Source of the DNA: Streblospio benedicti
Taxonomy: Eukaryota > Annelida > Polychaeta > Spionida > Spionidae
Assembly: GCA_019095985.1 (NCBI GenBank)
Contig: CM032660.1
Coordinates: 58,072,043 to 58,136,042 of the forward strand
DNA: 64,000 nucleotides
Direction of reading: 5' to 3'
Within the stretch, counting starts at the first letter, position 1. Each line of letters begins with the position of its first letter. Of this stretch, positions 23,498-36,341 are shown piece by piece. The notes under the pieces were generated by a model. It made no database searches and was not told where the DNA came from. It was given only the letters and a program-made list of their open reading frames with translations. The position numbers and the translations under genes were made by a program.

Positions 23498-23565
23498 GTC
23501 TCATTCTTACTAAATGTCTTTGTTGCTATTTGAACAGCAACAAAGACATTTAGTAAGAATGAGAC
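23498..23565. repeat. Perfect 30-bp inverted repeat (hairpin)
   Basis: Left arm 23498-23527 (GTCTCATTCTTACTAAATGT...) and right arm 23536-23565 are exact reverse complements, separated by only 8 bases (ATTTGAAC). It would form a strong cruciform or hairpin. The perfection suggests a recent foldback event. Confidence 0.9.
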
Positions 23566-24107
23566 ACAGTGCTGTGCACCATATAAATAATTTGTTTAAT
23601 TTAATATTGTGGTTGGTGCTTGACTATAGACATTTACCTCTATTTTTTTAATCTAAAATTATTGCTCTCCAATTGTAGAAAAAAACATGTAGAGAGTATC
23701 GGAAATGTGGAGAAGTCCCCCTGTTATATTTTTTGATATACCATATATGACCATCCAAGCGCCCAGGGCCATTAAATTGAAATTTTCTCAAACTGGGGGG
23801 TGGGCTGTTATATGAGAGTGCAGTTACTACATAATTCTTAAGGAAAATTAAGAAAAAGAGGGGGGAGGGCTGTTACATGAGGGTGGGCACTTGGATGGTC
23901 ATATACTGTAGCATCTGTGAGTGACCTAGCTAGGAAATTTTGTCTTGTTAACTATTTCAGTTTGTGTTGGCAATATTTGTTATAGGAGTTGGAATTTATT
24001 TTGAATACTTTCTAGTAGCAACAGGCCCCCAACATGATTCCTAGAATGATGAGGATGTAAACTAAAAGAAGTGATTTCAGTGAAAGGTTATGAAAAAGAA
24101 CATCTTT

Positions 24108-24365
24108 TTACGGCTTGATCAAATATGTACCATTCTTCTCTTGTTTTTTTTTATATTCCTTTTCCATAGTTTTCTCTAAATTGTTAATCAATGGCGAGAC
24201 TTTATTTAGGTCTTCTAAACTATGATCGATATATTGCACAAATTGAAGATTTTCATCTGTTTGAACATTTGGTTTTAGAGAATTTATTAAATTATATATT
24301 TTTTGTTGGTTTTGGTTAACATAGTATAGAAATGGTATCATCAATGTCCTCATCATTGTCATCAT
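24108..24365 (-). CDS. Unidentified 85-codon ORF
   Basis: Encodes VNQNQQKIYNLINSLKPN and a charged end EKEYKKKQEKNGTYLIKP. No family recognised. It has Asn/Lys-rich composition like the MULE-like element nearby. Confidence 0.25.
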   Translation of the reverse strand: MMTMMRTLMIPFLYYVNQNQQKIYNLINSLKPNVQTDENLQFVQYIDHSLEDLNKVSPLINNLEKTMEKEYKKKQEKNGTYLIKP

Positions 24366-24584
24366 TGTCTAGAAAAGAATTAAGCAAGTTCTATTGTAAT
24401 AATACTTTCATCATCATCATCATTATCAGAAAAACCATAAAGAATATCCGAAATGTAGTTATTTTTGCAGTATTGTATGTTAATTTCAAAGGGTTGTGAT
24501 TTATATGTTTGTTTACAAGAACGTAATTTTGGGGTCAGGGGGTGGGGCTTTGTGTTGAAATTTATAACTCTAATGTTACACCAT

Positions 24585-24730
24585 TGGGAGATCCAGGTTT
24601 TTAGACAAGGGGGGGATGCATTTCAGGGATTTCATGGGTTTCGTACGCGCGATCGATGGAAATGAGGTATTTTGGTGGAAAAAAGGGCGGCGCGCGCCCC
24701 TGCGAGCCCCCATGGATCTGCCTATGGTCC
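24585..24730. repeat. Short dispersed repeat, copy 1 (GATCCAGG...GGATCTGC ends)
   Basis: Shares GATTTCATGGGTTTC, TACGCGCGATCGATGG and AATGAGGTATTTTGGTGG with the copy at 26643-26816. Ends GATCCAGG and GGATCTGC are roughly inverted. It lacks about 20 bp present in copy 2. Looks like a small non-autonomous element. Confidence 0.7.
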
Positions 24731-25205
24731 CATCCCTTAAAATTTGTTGCCTCATCTTTTCATCTCCCTAAATTTTACACAATACACAAGTTTTAAATTA
24801 TTGTCAGATTGGGGAGTGGTCGCAAAGTAAAGGTGTGGGGAAGGAAGGGTTAGCTTATCATTTGCATTCACCTTCGTTCATTGAATCAACCGTCTCCACA
24901 TATTCTTCTGCTTCCATTTTCATAGAAATGTCATCGACCCACCACTGCTGGCTTCTGTTGGAACATTAATGAACTCTGCCAAGACTGGTCCAGAACCTTT
25001 GAAACATGAAATATTTTCTTTGTAAATGTCTTTGAAAACTTCTTTTTTTATTGACATTTTTTAATCTGATTATAACATTGATTAAGCAGTTAAACTGTTT
25101 CTGGTTTGTATCACTGTGACATTGATAAAAGTTCAATGGATTTTGTAAGTATTTATAAATAGTTCAGATAGACTAAATTATACCTTTTATAAAGCCTTTA
25201 AAAAC

Positions 25206-25670
25206 CTTCATGAGGTTCGGCATGGCCACAGACATACACTAAGCTGGTGAATATCCAATCGGCATGCTGCCGCTTAGCACCTTGCTTCGTGTACAAAAAC
25301 ACCCCTTCGTAGTTCATACCCTGCCCCTCCAGCCTTAGCAAGCTGCAATGGAATACATTATTTTACTTTATGATTTGATGATTTTCTATGATACCAACTA
25401 TTATTACAACGCATCACAATCAATTATTACATGTTTAATGTTTACACAGCCTAGCTGCAGTTGAAACTGCTGCTACATTAAGATTTTGTATTAGACCTCA
25501 AATATACAATGTTTACATCAACTACAGTCATTAATCAACTTTCATATTTAATCTGATAGTTCAGCTTACATTTCCTCTCACCTTGTTGGAATTTGAGCCA
25601 GTGTATTTGGGTCCTTTTAACCGGTATGCATCTTTTGCATCTCAGCACGCCGCTTTTGAATTTTTTCCAT
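25206..25670 (-). pseudogene. Two-exon fragment of an unidentified protein
   Basis: Exon 25582-25670 (acceptor TTTCAG, donor GTGAGA) encodes MEKIQKRRAEMQKMHTG, then an in-frame stop, then KDPNTLAQIPT. Exon 25206-25342 (acceptor TTGCAG) encodes LLRLEGQGMNYEGVFLYTKQ, then HADWIFTSLVYVCGHAEPHE. Composition and splice sites look like a real gene, but I do not recognise it. The internal stop suggests decay. Confidence 0.4.
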
Positions 25671-26642
25671 CTGAAACATTCACAAAAATTAATTCAAGAA
25701 AGTATATTAATAAAGACTTAGATCTGTAGTAAACAATATGTAATAATATTCGCCACCCCATCTATACATTACACTTTGTAACCAATTGATAGAAATTGTA
25801 GCACAAGTTGACAGAACACAATTTTCACATTCCACCCACCCCTCTCCACCTCAAGCTCCCCACACTAAATATACTACTGTTTTCTTACATTTTCACGTTT
25901 ACAATATTTAATTCAAGCTTGTAAAAAAATTATAATTTCATAACATGTAATGCTAAATTGTGTTCAATCTCTGTCTTCTATGCATAATCTAACTTGTTTC
26001 AAGCAGTCATATATTTATGTTGCATGTTTTAATGTCATATATATATTCTGTACAGCATCATATTCAATTGATTTTGTCATAACCTATAATTAACTTATTA
26101 CTCAATTATGTTAAGACTAGAAGGCAGATTATTTCTTTCATCAGAAAAATCAAATCAAACAGATGGTAAAAATGCAATATGTCTTAGAATTATATATCAT
26201 AATTCTATAAGGTGAGATGGACTAGAACTGTCTTATGGTACCATTAGGGAGTGTTCATTAGGTATCAGGGTGTGTGTGTGTAGAAGTGGGGCCCACTGCG
26301 GGGGGGGGGGGTAATCTTCAGATATTGGAGGGTGAAACTTTTTTATCCTCCCCTTGATGACAAGCCAATTTTTCTTATCCTCCCTCTATTGAGATGTCAA
26401 ACTTGACAAATAGATGTGTGGTCTTACAAGCAGGAGAAGTACTATGAAAAGATCTAAAAATATAGAAAATCTAAAAAATACAAAGAACAAGATTGAATGT
26501 ACACCTATTACTAAAGCATTCAACTAAGTGCTACCAACATTACACCTGAAATGAAAAGTTGTGAATTGCATTGCTTTTCTAAAGTGCATGATGTAGAAAT
26601 ACTAGTATGGCAAACATAAAAAATAGATACAGTGATAAAAAT

Positions 26643-26816
26643 TACAATGGCAAATCCAGGTTTTTAGAAAAGTGGGGGGCGCACTTAAGGGATTTCATGG
26701 GTTTCCTACGCGCGATCGATGGCAGATGTGTAAGTCTTATGGAAATGAGGTATTTTGGTGGGAAAAGGGGGGGTGCGCACCCCCTGCGCCCGCCCCTGGA
26801 TCTGCTTATGTTGCTT
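26643..26816. repeat. Short dispersed repeat, copy 2
   Basis: Second copy of the repeat at 24585-24730, about 174 bp, with the sequence CAGATGTGTAAGTCTTATGG that copy 1 lacks. The long open frames on both strands here are by-products of the repeat. Confidence 0.7.
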
Positions 26817-26929
26817 AATTGGCGTACTAAACTGATTGCTACTCCCAGTATCCCTAGTAAACAAATATTGGTACAGTGTACTATTACTTCTGCTAGGGTT
26901 AAGGCCTGTGATTTATGAATCGTCATCGT

Positions 26930-28123
26930 GCATACAAGTATAATGGGAAATTGTTTTCTGGTTGCAATTATTTAATTTTGTTGTGGAGAATATTTTTCAA
27001 AATCATAAGATGGTATTTTTACACTTCATCCGGTTTCTAATCCAGAGTTGCCAACCTCAAATTTTTAAATTTCTGAATCCCAAGGCCAAAATTTCTGAAT
27101 TTGGGTCAAAATTTCTGAATCTTTACGTTTAATGTGTATTTTTAACTTATATTTAAATAAGAGTATTTTATAACACTGTTCTGTGTTTACAATGGTCAAT
27201 GGAGAGTAAACATGTACATAAAAGTGTAATTAACTTGGTTTCAGCATATTTGATTAAAAACGAATACAAAGGTTTGGAAAGTCATCCTACAATTCGCATA
27301 AAAACGATCCAAGTCAGGAAAAATCCATGAAAAATGTGTTGTTTTTTTTTAATTTGAACCATTTTATTTTACCTACATTACCTAGTACACAGTTTTGTAA
27401 GTCATGAGATGATTCTTGTTGGACATTTAAAAAAAAGAAGTTTTTCAAGTACCCAATTTAGCTGTAAATTATTTACTAGATTGCAGAAAAATACATCACA
27501 TTTAAAAAAAAAGTAGGATACCCCCCAAACTCCCTTATGCACCAGGGGCACTCATCCCCGCGGCGCCTGCGGCACCGCATACTCGCCTTCGCCGAGTCCA
27601 TGGACACCCAAAATTATACATTGTCAAATAGACTAAATTGAGTGCATTTTTGTGTGCCAGTGAAAGCGTGTTTACACGATGCATGGTTCAATCGAGTACA
27701 TTCAATAATGGCTGTGCCCATATGCAAGGAAAAACATTAATATTTTAAGGAAAAGAGTACAAGTTTTAAAGATATTTGGCCATTTCCTCTGAATTTCAGA
27801 ATTTCTCGATTCCGATTGTAATGTTCGAATCGACTTTTATATTTCAGAATGATTCCGAAATTTCAGAATACTTGGCAACTCTGATATAACATATAATTCT
27901 TAATCATATCAATTATGTGGCACATGAAAAAGAAGAAACCATGGTTTAGTACAAAGGCAACTGCATCAGTTTATCTTTTGAATGGGGCTTTGAAAATATT
28001 TGAATGAAAGATACCTTGTCATTCTTTTTTCTTTTAATTTCCTCAAATTTGTATATAATATATGAGGTGCATTAACTGATGCAGTTGCCTTTTGTTTTGT
28101 ACAGCTCAATAACCACTACTCAC
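26930..28123. other. Non-coding, AT-rich
   Basis: Contains a block of TTCTGAATT/ATTTCAGAA words (27060-27120 and 27790-27870) that reads like a degenerate inverted repeat about 700 bp apart. No gene seen. Confidence 0.45.
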
Positions 28124-28319
28124 GGCGTTTTTGTTCCACATGTACAGCGCCATGCGAGCGAGCCGGTCGTAGCACCAGTGACCATACACAAGGAGCAGGC
28201 GTTGCAGGAAGCGGAACCGTGCGAGGGCAAAGTCAGCGGCAATGATGGCCTGCATGCCCCCCCCGCCGGAGATGCCCACTCTGATGTCCGCCATCTGGAC
28301 ACATCATTGGCCCCATCAC
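28124..28319 (-). pseudogene. P4-ATPase exon with GDGANDV, 7-bp deletion
   Basis: Acceptor TTTGCAG, then GDGANDVS. The family continues MIQ.ADIG, but here 7 bases equivalent to ATGATCC are missing between two TCC repeats, shifting the frame. The shifted frame then reads [37 protein letters not shown] and WNKNA up to a GTGAGT donor. DIG has become DIR and QEGMQA has become GGGMQA. Confidence 0.85.
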
Positions 28320-30337
28320 CTGCAAATTAATGTTATGATACTGGTGTCGGTGTGTGCTGATATGAACATAGTACATCCACGTCTATTTATATGTCAAAAA
28401 AGCCCACAACACAAACTGGTTGATTGAAACTTCCATGTCATAAACAGTGCAAGCTAATCAGATTTCTTAGATTCTTAATACAAAATCCTTCTGTTGTTGT
28501 GTTTTGATTCATGTTCTGTATTATATATATATGTAATATTGAAAACAGTAGTTTTGTAATTCAAGTTTGTCCATTTTGCATTACATTCTGAAGATGACCA
28601 CAAGATCGGAAATATTTAATTAACTCTTTGACGGTTGCGGTATTTTGAACATATGACGTACATTCACATCACACAATGTCATTGATTTTCAGATTTTATT
28701 GTCGTAGATACAGCTAGATCTATAGGTATACTGAAGAGTTCAAATAGTATTATACTTACACAGGAGACATAAAATGCAATGCAGATTCTTATTTTCACAC
28801 TTACAACTCATAATATTGTACATTTTGAAAGAAATGTTAATCGTAAACACCCGTGATTTCACTTCTCGATTCAAAACATTGACATTTGACAGGCCGAGGT
28901 GATCCAGAGTTATGGCGTGAAAGCAAGGTGTTTTGTGACATATAACCTACCATTCTCTGCAGAATGGCAAACTACATGCTGTTAAATTGATAATATTAAT
29001 ATCGGGCATACATATCATTCACAAAATGAGACATTACAGTCCTGTTGCTTTGCCGGCGTGTCCATTGTCGAGTAATCGTGCATTTGCTGTCAAATCTCCT
29101 GCTATTGCGACATGAAAACTAATGGCACATTCCAGAAGCTTTCCCTGTGTATTCTATATCGTATCCGCCAAACACTGGTGGACTTTATAAATGTTTCCAA
29201 TTCATCATTACCATTGAAATCTGACATTTTCCAGAGAAATATTTTCCGTTATCTTCTTTCCGCTTACCTCCATGAAAGTGTTGCCATTTCGTCATCGGAA
29301 ACGGTTGTGATTGGTCAAAACAGTAGTAGGTGCCCCATCATGCGTGTTTTGCAAGGCTACTATGCTTGTTGAACGCTGTTGGCAGAGGCTACAGCCTCGG
29401 AAATAGCTGGAATCACACGTAATATAATGAATGAATAAATTAATTTTAGTAAGGTCAGGGTTTCACAGCATGTTAATGAGTTGTTTACAAATAGATAGGA
29501 AAATAGACGCCCGATCATTTGACACCAAAACCGATGGGAGTTTCCAACTAAATATTATTATATTTCAAGGGCAAAGTAGGGTTCAGAAAATGGGTGTTTC
29601 GTCTATTCATGATTCCGATGCCCCGCCCCTTTTTACCACATGCACGAAGGTCTCACAAACAAGGCTTGTTTACTTTATGAAGCATGGACATATGAGACAT
29701 ACTTAGAAAGCTATAACTTTCAAACAACTTGATCACATATCTTGACATTTGGTAAAATGACTCTACTAATCCATTGCATTTATATCATGCAATTTAGTAA
29801 CTTATAAAATGGTAGATATTTGATAATTAACATTTTAATTTTCAACACTCACGTTGCGTTGTCAGTGACAGACATTTGATGATGAAGACAAGTCGGTGAT
29901 TATCCATGAACATTTCGATGCATATATGCCAACTACATTCGATGCTTATATTATCCTTGATGTGTATGTGAATTTTACATATATAAATCCATTGATTACT
30001 GTTTAATTAATCTGGCTTTCAAAGAACAAAAATCTGTTCGTAACACCTACTGTTGTCAAACATGTTTTTAGACTAAAACTTTGCACACACAAGAGTTAAA
30101 ATACCGGAAATCAAATCAAATCAAAACAATCATTTTGTAGTGTGCATTACTTAAGTGTTAACATTTTTATTGTAATTCTTTAAATTCTTTAAATTCTGAA
30201 CAGCAATGAGCCATTACCATCATTTTCTTTGGGTCCTAAGCACCATCAGAATGAGAAAAAAAATTCCATTAATATCCCAAGACGTCTTTTGACATTGCTC
30301 CTCCCTGTTCCCCACATGAGCAGCTAACCCCACTTAC
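28320..30337. other. Intron of the P4-ATPase pseudogene, nothing recognised
   Basis: AT-rich. The exon expected here (carrying TPLQK...VMTLAIG) was not found, which may mean loss or divergence beyond recognition. Confidence 0.5.
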
Positions 30338-30522
30338 CCTGTTCCTGGCATTGAGCACAATGAGCTGCTGGTCAAACGAGAAAAGCTGAGCTGAGTATGC
30401 GATGTTGAGCGCCGTCTCCTGCTTGTCCCTTATGAGCACCCACACCTTGATGCCCGCTTTCTGCAGTGCAAAGATCGTTTCCGGCACCCACTCCTCCAGA
30501 CGATCCTCAATGCCCGTCGCAC
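30338..30522 (-). pseudogene. P4-ATPase exon, TGDK motif lost
   Basis: Acceptor CTTCTGCAG, donor GTAAGTG, 185 bp, open. It encodes [37 protein letters not shown] and IAYSAQLF. The P-domain motif TGDKQETA is IRDKQETA here. Loss of this Thr/Gly would be expected to abolish catalysis. Confidence 0.88.
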
Positions 30523-31902
30523 CTGCAGAAGGCAAACACAGAGCGCTACCTAATGTGTTTTCGACAGTTATAGTCATGGATATTCATGCGACTGTAAAGG
30601 CACCCACTTTTAAAACGGCTGGCCATTCGGTGGCACAAACTTCTAACAGTTTATATCTTTAAAATACACAATTGAAAAAACACACGAATTTCAGGTAAGT
30701 CAAATAAAAAATGTTGGTACATGTATACTGTACTAATAATAAGGTCTTGCTATCTAAAGTCACTGACATCAAGCTATGTCACATCTGATTATCCGGTATG
30801 CAGGTAGATTGCTAATGTGTTATACATGTACTGGTAAGTTCTGTTCTTGCCCACAATAGCTGTCTCAATCCTCTATAGGCAAAATGCACATAATCGCAGA
30901 TCGAAATCTGCATTTTTAATAGATTCAAATTAAGTTCTTTTTTTTAGTCCAATTACAGAAAGGTTCTTTACACTTTGTTGAAAGTAATGTGATGTATATG
31001 TAGTTTAATAGATAAACTCGCAGCATTATATTTACAACAAACCAAATCTCTTAATTAAAATTTCAAATGTTAAATTTAAGGATTCATAGCGATTTTCATT
31101 CAGATATATATGTTTGTGTATTAAAGCAAGTTTTTTTTTTTTTTCAATTTTATTGTATAAGTGTATTTCGTATTAGTGGAATTCATGGTGAAGTGAGAGA
31201 TGCACTATAGTGAAGTAATATTTCATACTGTATTTTTCATATCACCCTAAATAAGTTATGTATTTTTAGCATACTGGTGCAACTATACATGTAAATATGT
31301 ATTTTGTTATTTCATGTCTATTTTTCTTATTTACGGTACTATCTCATAAAATATTAAATCATTGTAATGTAAACTCTTTTATCAGAAGGCTATCAATAAT
31401 GCAGTACAATACAGGTAAGTACATTCAAATGGTATCTACATCAACAATGCATGCTTCAAAATATGAATTTTGCTTCATTTGAAGTGACATAATAATTCTT
31501 TGTAAATCACACTCTCCAGTTCAATATTATGGGGATGTAGACTGTGAAATCCCTGAACAATTTTGCCAATGTCCATTTATGGGGCCGATCCAAGTTCCTG
31601 GTAAGAAGAGCAGACAGTGGTGATAAATTTTGTGTTATGCTAGGGGGGGGGTCATTCTCTTTGGGCATGGGACATGTACTTTTTTCAGCTGCTGAAATCC
31701 CCCTCGGCGTGGGCATTTTGAAATTTTGTGGTGGTATTTGAACCTTCAAAGCCCCATCCAACGAACCACCCCAGATCTGTTGTGGAAAGCCAACTTTTTT
31801 TCTAAATGACCATTCACCAATACATTTCATTGTCTTTCACCAATCCCAAGGAATTGTAATTGAATAGGTTGCATCATATTTTCATCACGTTTCACACACT
31901 TA

Positions 31903-32594
31903 GGGAGCGACCATAATAATTGCACAGGGGGGGAGGGTGATTTGGTATTGACGAGATAAAAAAGTTGAACGCCCCCCCTAACTCTCTACGTTGAAATTGA
32001 ATGCCCTCCCCATACGAACATCAAGAACCCCCCCCCCCCCCATACATACACGGAGCGGATAGATATGAACAATGACATACTGTAAAACAATTATTTTGTG
32101 ACTATTTAATTTTGCGATTTTGGTCCATCCTTGACCTACTTTACAAAGGCTATCAATGTTTGCTGGCTATTTAAGTTTGCGTTTTTGCACCTACCCACAA
32201 AATTTGCAAATCAAATTGTGCGTAAACATTTCTAGTTTGACAGTACTTTCGTATTATAAAGTTTGATATTGGACAGATTCCCTGAAAACTGTTTAAAGTG
32301 TATTGCAATGAATCATTCACTAACAATGTTCAATGAATACATATTTAGCAATCTATTTGACTTGTTGATATTACAATACAGTTAAATCTAAAAGCATGCA
32401 TATTGCAGGAATGCGTCAATTTGTGACAAAAGTGTGTAAAATATTACCTTTTCAGTTTGAGAATTAAGTGCCCTCCCTCTCACTTTGAATTAAAATTAAG
32501 CGCGCTCCTTTCTGTGACCAAAGAAAATTGAGCACCCTTCCCCAACCAAATGACCCCCCCCCCCCCCCATGTACAATTAGTGATGGTCGCTCCC
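31903..32594. mobile_element. Non-autonomous TIR element with TTA target duplication
   Basis: Starts TTA|GGGAGCGACCATAATAATTG and ends CAATTAGTGATGGTCGCTCCC|TTA. The ends are imperfect inverted repeats of about 35 bp including a G/C run, flanked by TTA. Length 692 bp, no ORF. The TTA duplication fits Harbinger/ISL2EU-type insertion. An internal segment near 32090-32220 resembles 57950-58110. Confidence 0.75.
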
Positions 32595-32597
32595 TTA

Positions 32598-34257
32598 AAT
32601 GCATGCAATTAACAATTCACCCTCGAGATTAAGGGCAAATCACCAATCACAGCCTTTGTAATGAGCAGATCACCAGTCACCAATAATTGGCTCCATCACA
32701 TGATACAGGCAATTCACAATTCACGCTCAAGATTTAGGGCATATCACCAATCACATATTTGCTATATGACCCCCTCATATAGTCTCATATAAGCGCAGAT
32801 CCTCTGAAATTGGCCGCTTGAAGCTCTGGAGTAGGAGTGCAACTGTCTAAGAACACTAACTGATCGTTCACACTCAGGGCTGGAGTGTATACGTGCCAGT
32901 TTGAGCCAGTTTGAGCATAGTAAAAATGCTGAGGAAAAGGTGATGGTTGCAAACTTTTAGTGGTTTTAGTCAGGTAGATGCTGTAGAAATCAAACATTGG
33001 CTAGATAATTACCACGATTGTGAAGTGTAGGATATCATGTTGACTGACTCCTCAATGCAATGTGGCCCTCAGTTTTGTTTTAGTAGTATGTGGAATACTG
33101 ACTGTCCAAATATGCACAGTGGTGTTGATTGCATTATGACTCCATCAAAAAGAAAAACAATCTGTTGCAACAAACCTTTTGTGTGAAATAGCATCATATT
33201 CTTTTTTAATGTGCCCCTCGTGACCCCCTCTAAATATGCCCTTGCACATTTTCATTTTTATATTTTAGTATTACAACTTTACGGTGTAATCATGACATGA
33301 ATTTGGATTTCAGTAATTCACTGAAAATATAATTTTCATTGGCCAGTGATTTATCACAGTGTCAGTGGATGGATCATGTGAATAATACAAGTATAAACCA
33401 TCAACATATGTAACCATGGAAACAAATGTGTGCAATCACAATACTGTCAATATGTTTGACGCTGATGCAGATTTTCTTTCACTCTTTAGACATCAATGTA
33501 TCTTATAAGTGCAGTTTGATAATTGGGGAGAGCAGGTCATGTTGGCTCCATCTCCATAATGTCCTCCTCAATAATGTGAAATCAAAAGAGGTCTAGTGCA
33601 CATTGGATTTTAGTACTTTACACTACTACTTTTTTGTCCAGCCCCAGTTTTAAGATCATTCATATTCCAATGTAACAGACCTCTTAATGTGAATGAGGAC
33701 ACACCAAGTATATATAGCAGTGTGGATGTGTTGTTAGAAAACTGTTCCTTGTTGCTTGTTCACAGCATGATGTTTCCATGAATTTCTGACAATTGAACTG
33801 TATATTAATTTGCAGCTTATGCTTAAAGTTATTGGTGGGATATTTATGTCTTGGAATGAATCTGTAAGTTTCTGTATGGGGCAAAGAAGATTTTTATTAT
33901 TAAACACAATGTACCCAAGTTTTCCAGTCTATGCCAAATCCATCGGTCCGTCGGTGCTGACCGATTATCTTGACTCATGTCCGATAATTACTTCAAGATC
34001 GTCTGTCCTCAATTTCTAGACATCCACGTTGGCTTAAAGGGGGGGGGGGTGACTCTTTCTGGATTTTGATGACGTCAATTTGAATGTGACGGCAAGATCC
34101 AGAAAGAGTCACTTCTGTTGAAGGTCCCGTGATGGTGACCACAACGTCAAGTTTTGTGTTTAAAGTGAGAAGTAGTGTCTCAAATTGTATACCCTATGGA
34201 TATTCCTACTACTAAGAACAGTCTACAGATATGAGCTAAATGATTTATGATACTGAC
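32598..34257. other. Intronic, short repeats only
   Basis: Contains a diverged tandem pair with the words AATTCACCCTCGAGATTAAG/AATTCACGCTCAAGATTTAG and ATCACCAATCACA (32600-32760) and a 16-bp hairpin at 34049-34112. No gene recognised. Confidence 0.5.
34049..34112. repeat. 16-bp perfect inverted repeat enclosing TGACGTCA
   Basis: GTGACTCTTTCTGGAT (34049-34064) and ATCCAGAAAGAGTCAC (34097-34112) are exact reverse complements. The loop contains the palindrome TGACGTCA, a consensus cAMP-response element. A run of 10 G's precedes it. Confidence 0.8.
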
Positions 34258-34420
34258 CGAAGGCATCTTTGAGGCACGTGAACATATTGGTATCAGCTCC
34301 CATGCCGTACAGCACAATGTCCTTAGTGACCGCGTGTCGCACGATTACGGACATCCTCCTCTTTGCGGGATGCATCGAACGGCAGCACATGCAGCACTTG
34401 GATGGCCATGCTGCCCTCTT
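34258..34420 (-). pseudogene. P4-ATPase N-domain exon, frameshifted
   Basis: Acceptor TGACCAG, donor GTCAGT. One frame reads AIQVLHVLPFDASRK. The family continues RMSV, but 4 extra bases (GAGG) precede it, so RMSVIVRHAVTKDIVLYGMG lies in another frame. The nucleotide-binding KGAD motif is MGAD. Two independent defects in one exon. Confidence 0.85.
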
Positions 34421-34787
34421 CTGGTCACACAAAGCATCTTGCCATTAACATTCATTCAAAAGAATCATTATCTGAAGTGGGTTTTACACGAGCTCCTTTG
34501 AATAAATGTCTTTATGCTTGTGAAGTTATGTAGAGAAGTTATTCAATGGCTCAATAATATAAGCCTTAAATGGAGTACATGTACTATGAAAAATGGGATG
34601 TTAACCAAGAAAATTACTTTAAATCAACAATTCTATTGATGTTCAATTTACTAATAGTTACATTTGGTTAAATTGAACAGATGCATACTTAATCATTAAA
34701 GACTAAAATTGAGTCATGTGAGAAAAGAAATCAACTTCACGTTACAGGCATAATTGAACACAGACACTGCTGAGGGTGCAATGTTAC

Positions 34788-34873
34788 CTGGGAGCCAGAC
34801 AGAGATGCTCTTCACCAGCGTGTTTTCAGGCGGCCGTACCAGAGCCAGCTCATCCGGAGATTCTGCATTGTAA
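34788..34873 (-). pseudogene. P4-ATPase exon with AESPDE motif
   Basis: An 86-bp exon ending at a GTAACA donor, encoding YNAESPDELALVRP and SISVWLP. AESPDE is the invariant N-domain motif of P4-ATPases, and it is intact here. Confidence 0.85.
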
Positions 34874-36341
34874 CTCGTTTACAATAACATATAATACATA
34901 TTAAAGTTCATAATCTAGAAAATTCACACAGGTTGAATTCATCTCCTTGAAGTTTGGTCCCTCTTTCTATAACATCACATACTTTAAAACAAATTCAATC
35001 CATGACGCACATGGAATTATTATAGAATGTCCAAACAAATGTTTAGATTAGCCTGCAGCTAAAATGACCTCTTAATGAGACAGAAGCCTTAAAAAATTGT
35101 ATAATTCTATATTGAGTCAATAAGATAAATTGCTTTAACGCATATCCTTGCATAATAGCACCTTAGCAACATAGTCACAAACAAATTAGGAGCCGAGCAC
35201 GCAACTTCAGCGTGTTTTCTGACATGACCGACGAGTCGCTGTCATCAGGAAAGCTGTCGGCCGATGAGCGGACGATACGGTGTACGAATTGTGCCGACGA
35301 CAGAGAAAGTTTTGTGCTTTAGTCCATGGACTTAAAAAAAATGGACTTAAAAAACGGGAACAGTTGAATATCAATAACTGTCGACCAAATGATAATAGCA
35401 CAACACTGACAATTTTGCTTGAAATGCATTGTAGTTGTATCTAATTTAGGATAGTATATAATGATTACACTATGCGTGATTCAATATGGTGGCAAATAAA
35501 CATGCTTTAAATTATCAGAGTTCTTTATTTCAACAATTTGTACTTTATTCAGTTTTCTATGTGTCTATATGTGATATTGAGTCTGCTTTTATGTTGTTAC
35601 AGGACATAGACGAGTTTGAAAATCAGCAATATTCCTAAAATCCAGATACCTTTGCTCAGTTTATGAGATAATATCATTATGCTATAGGTATAGCCTAACA
35701 CAACAATTCATAAAACTCAACCAATTACAGTTTTTTGTGAGGGTGTTGAAGCTTCCCTCAATCTTGTGTAGTGGTCAAAATTCTCTGGAGAATGAGGTGT
35801 TGGCAGGCGCTGAGACGGTGGCAGGGGAGATGAAGTTGTGGGTACCTAGGCTCCTTCTCGCAAACGGCTACAACAAACAAATTGCAGGATATGGACACAA
35901 CAGACATAGAACTATGAAATAGATGTTTATAGTTTTTATATGTCTCAGTATCTATATGTTTAGCAAGCATAGTTTACAGTTAGATATAGCTGAAGAAACA
36001 ACCCTAAGCTTCCATTTGACTATATCAAGTGGCAATTCATATTACTGTATTTCCAAGCAGCGAGCTATATTCCAAGCATCCTATAGACGTACCTAGACAA
36101 TGCATGAAGAAGTATGCATGTGGTTGGTATGAATTACAAGGGCAATTTATAAATGAGAAATGTAGCAAGATGTGACAGATGCCACTGAAATCTACATTTC
36201 TTGTACCTATAATACCTGTGATATGAATGTACCATCTACTTATTAATAACATGCTATTACAAGTAGGGCTTGAAAATATGGCCACTAAGAATTCTGCCAC
36301 GAGTTAATTATGTATGTAATTATATATGAATATTACATTAC

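Noticed and set aside
26607-26926. ORFs of about 100 codons on both strands
   Set aside because: They coincide with the short dispersed repeat also present at 24.6 kb.
35758-35880. Possible further flippase linker exon behind a TTGTTGTAG acceptor
   Set aside because: GC-rich and partly open, but no donor and no conserved residues.
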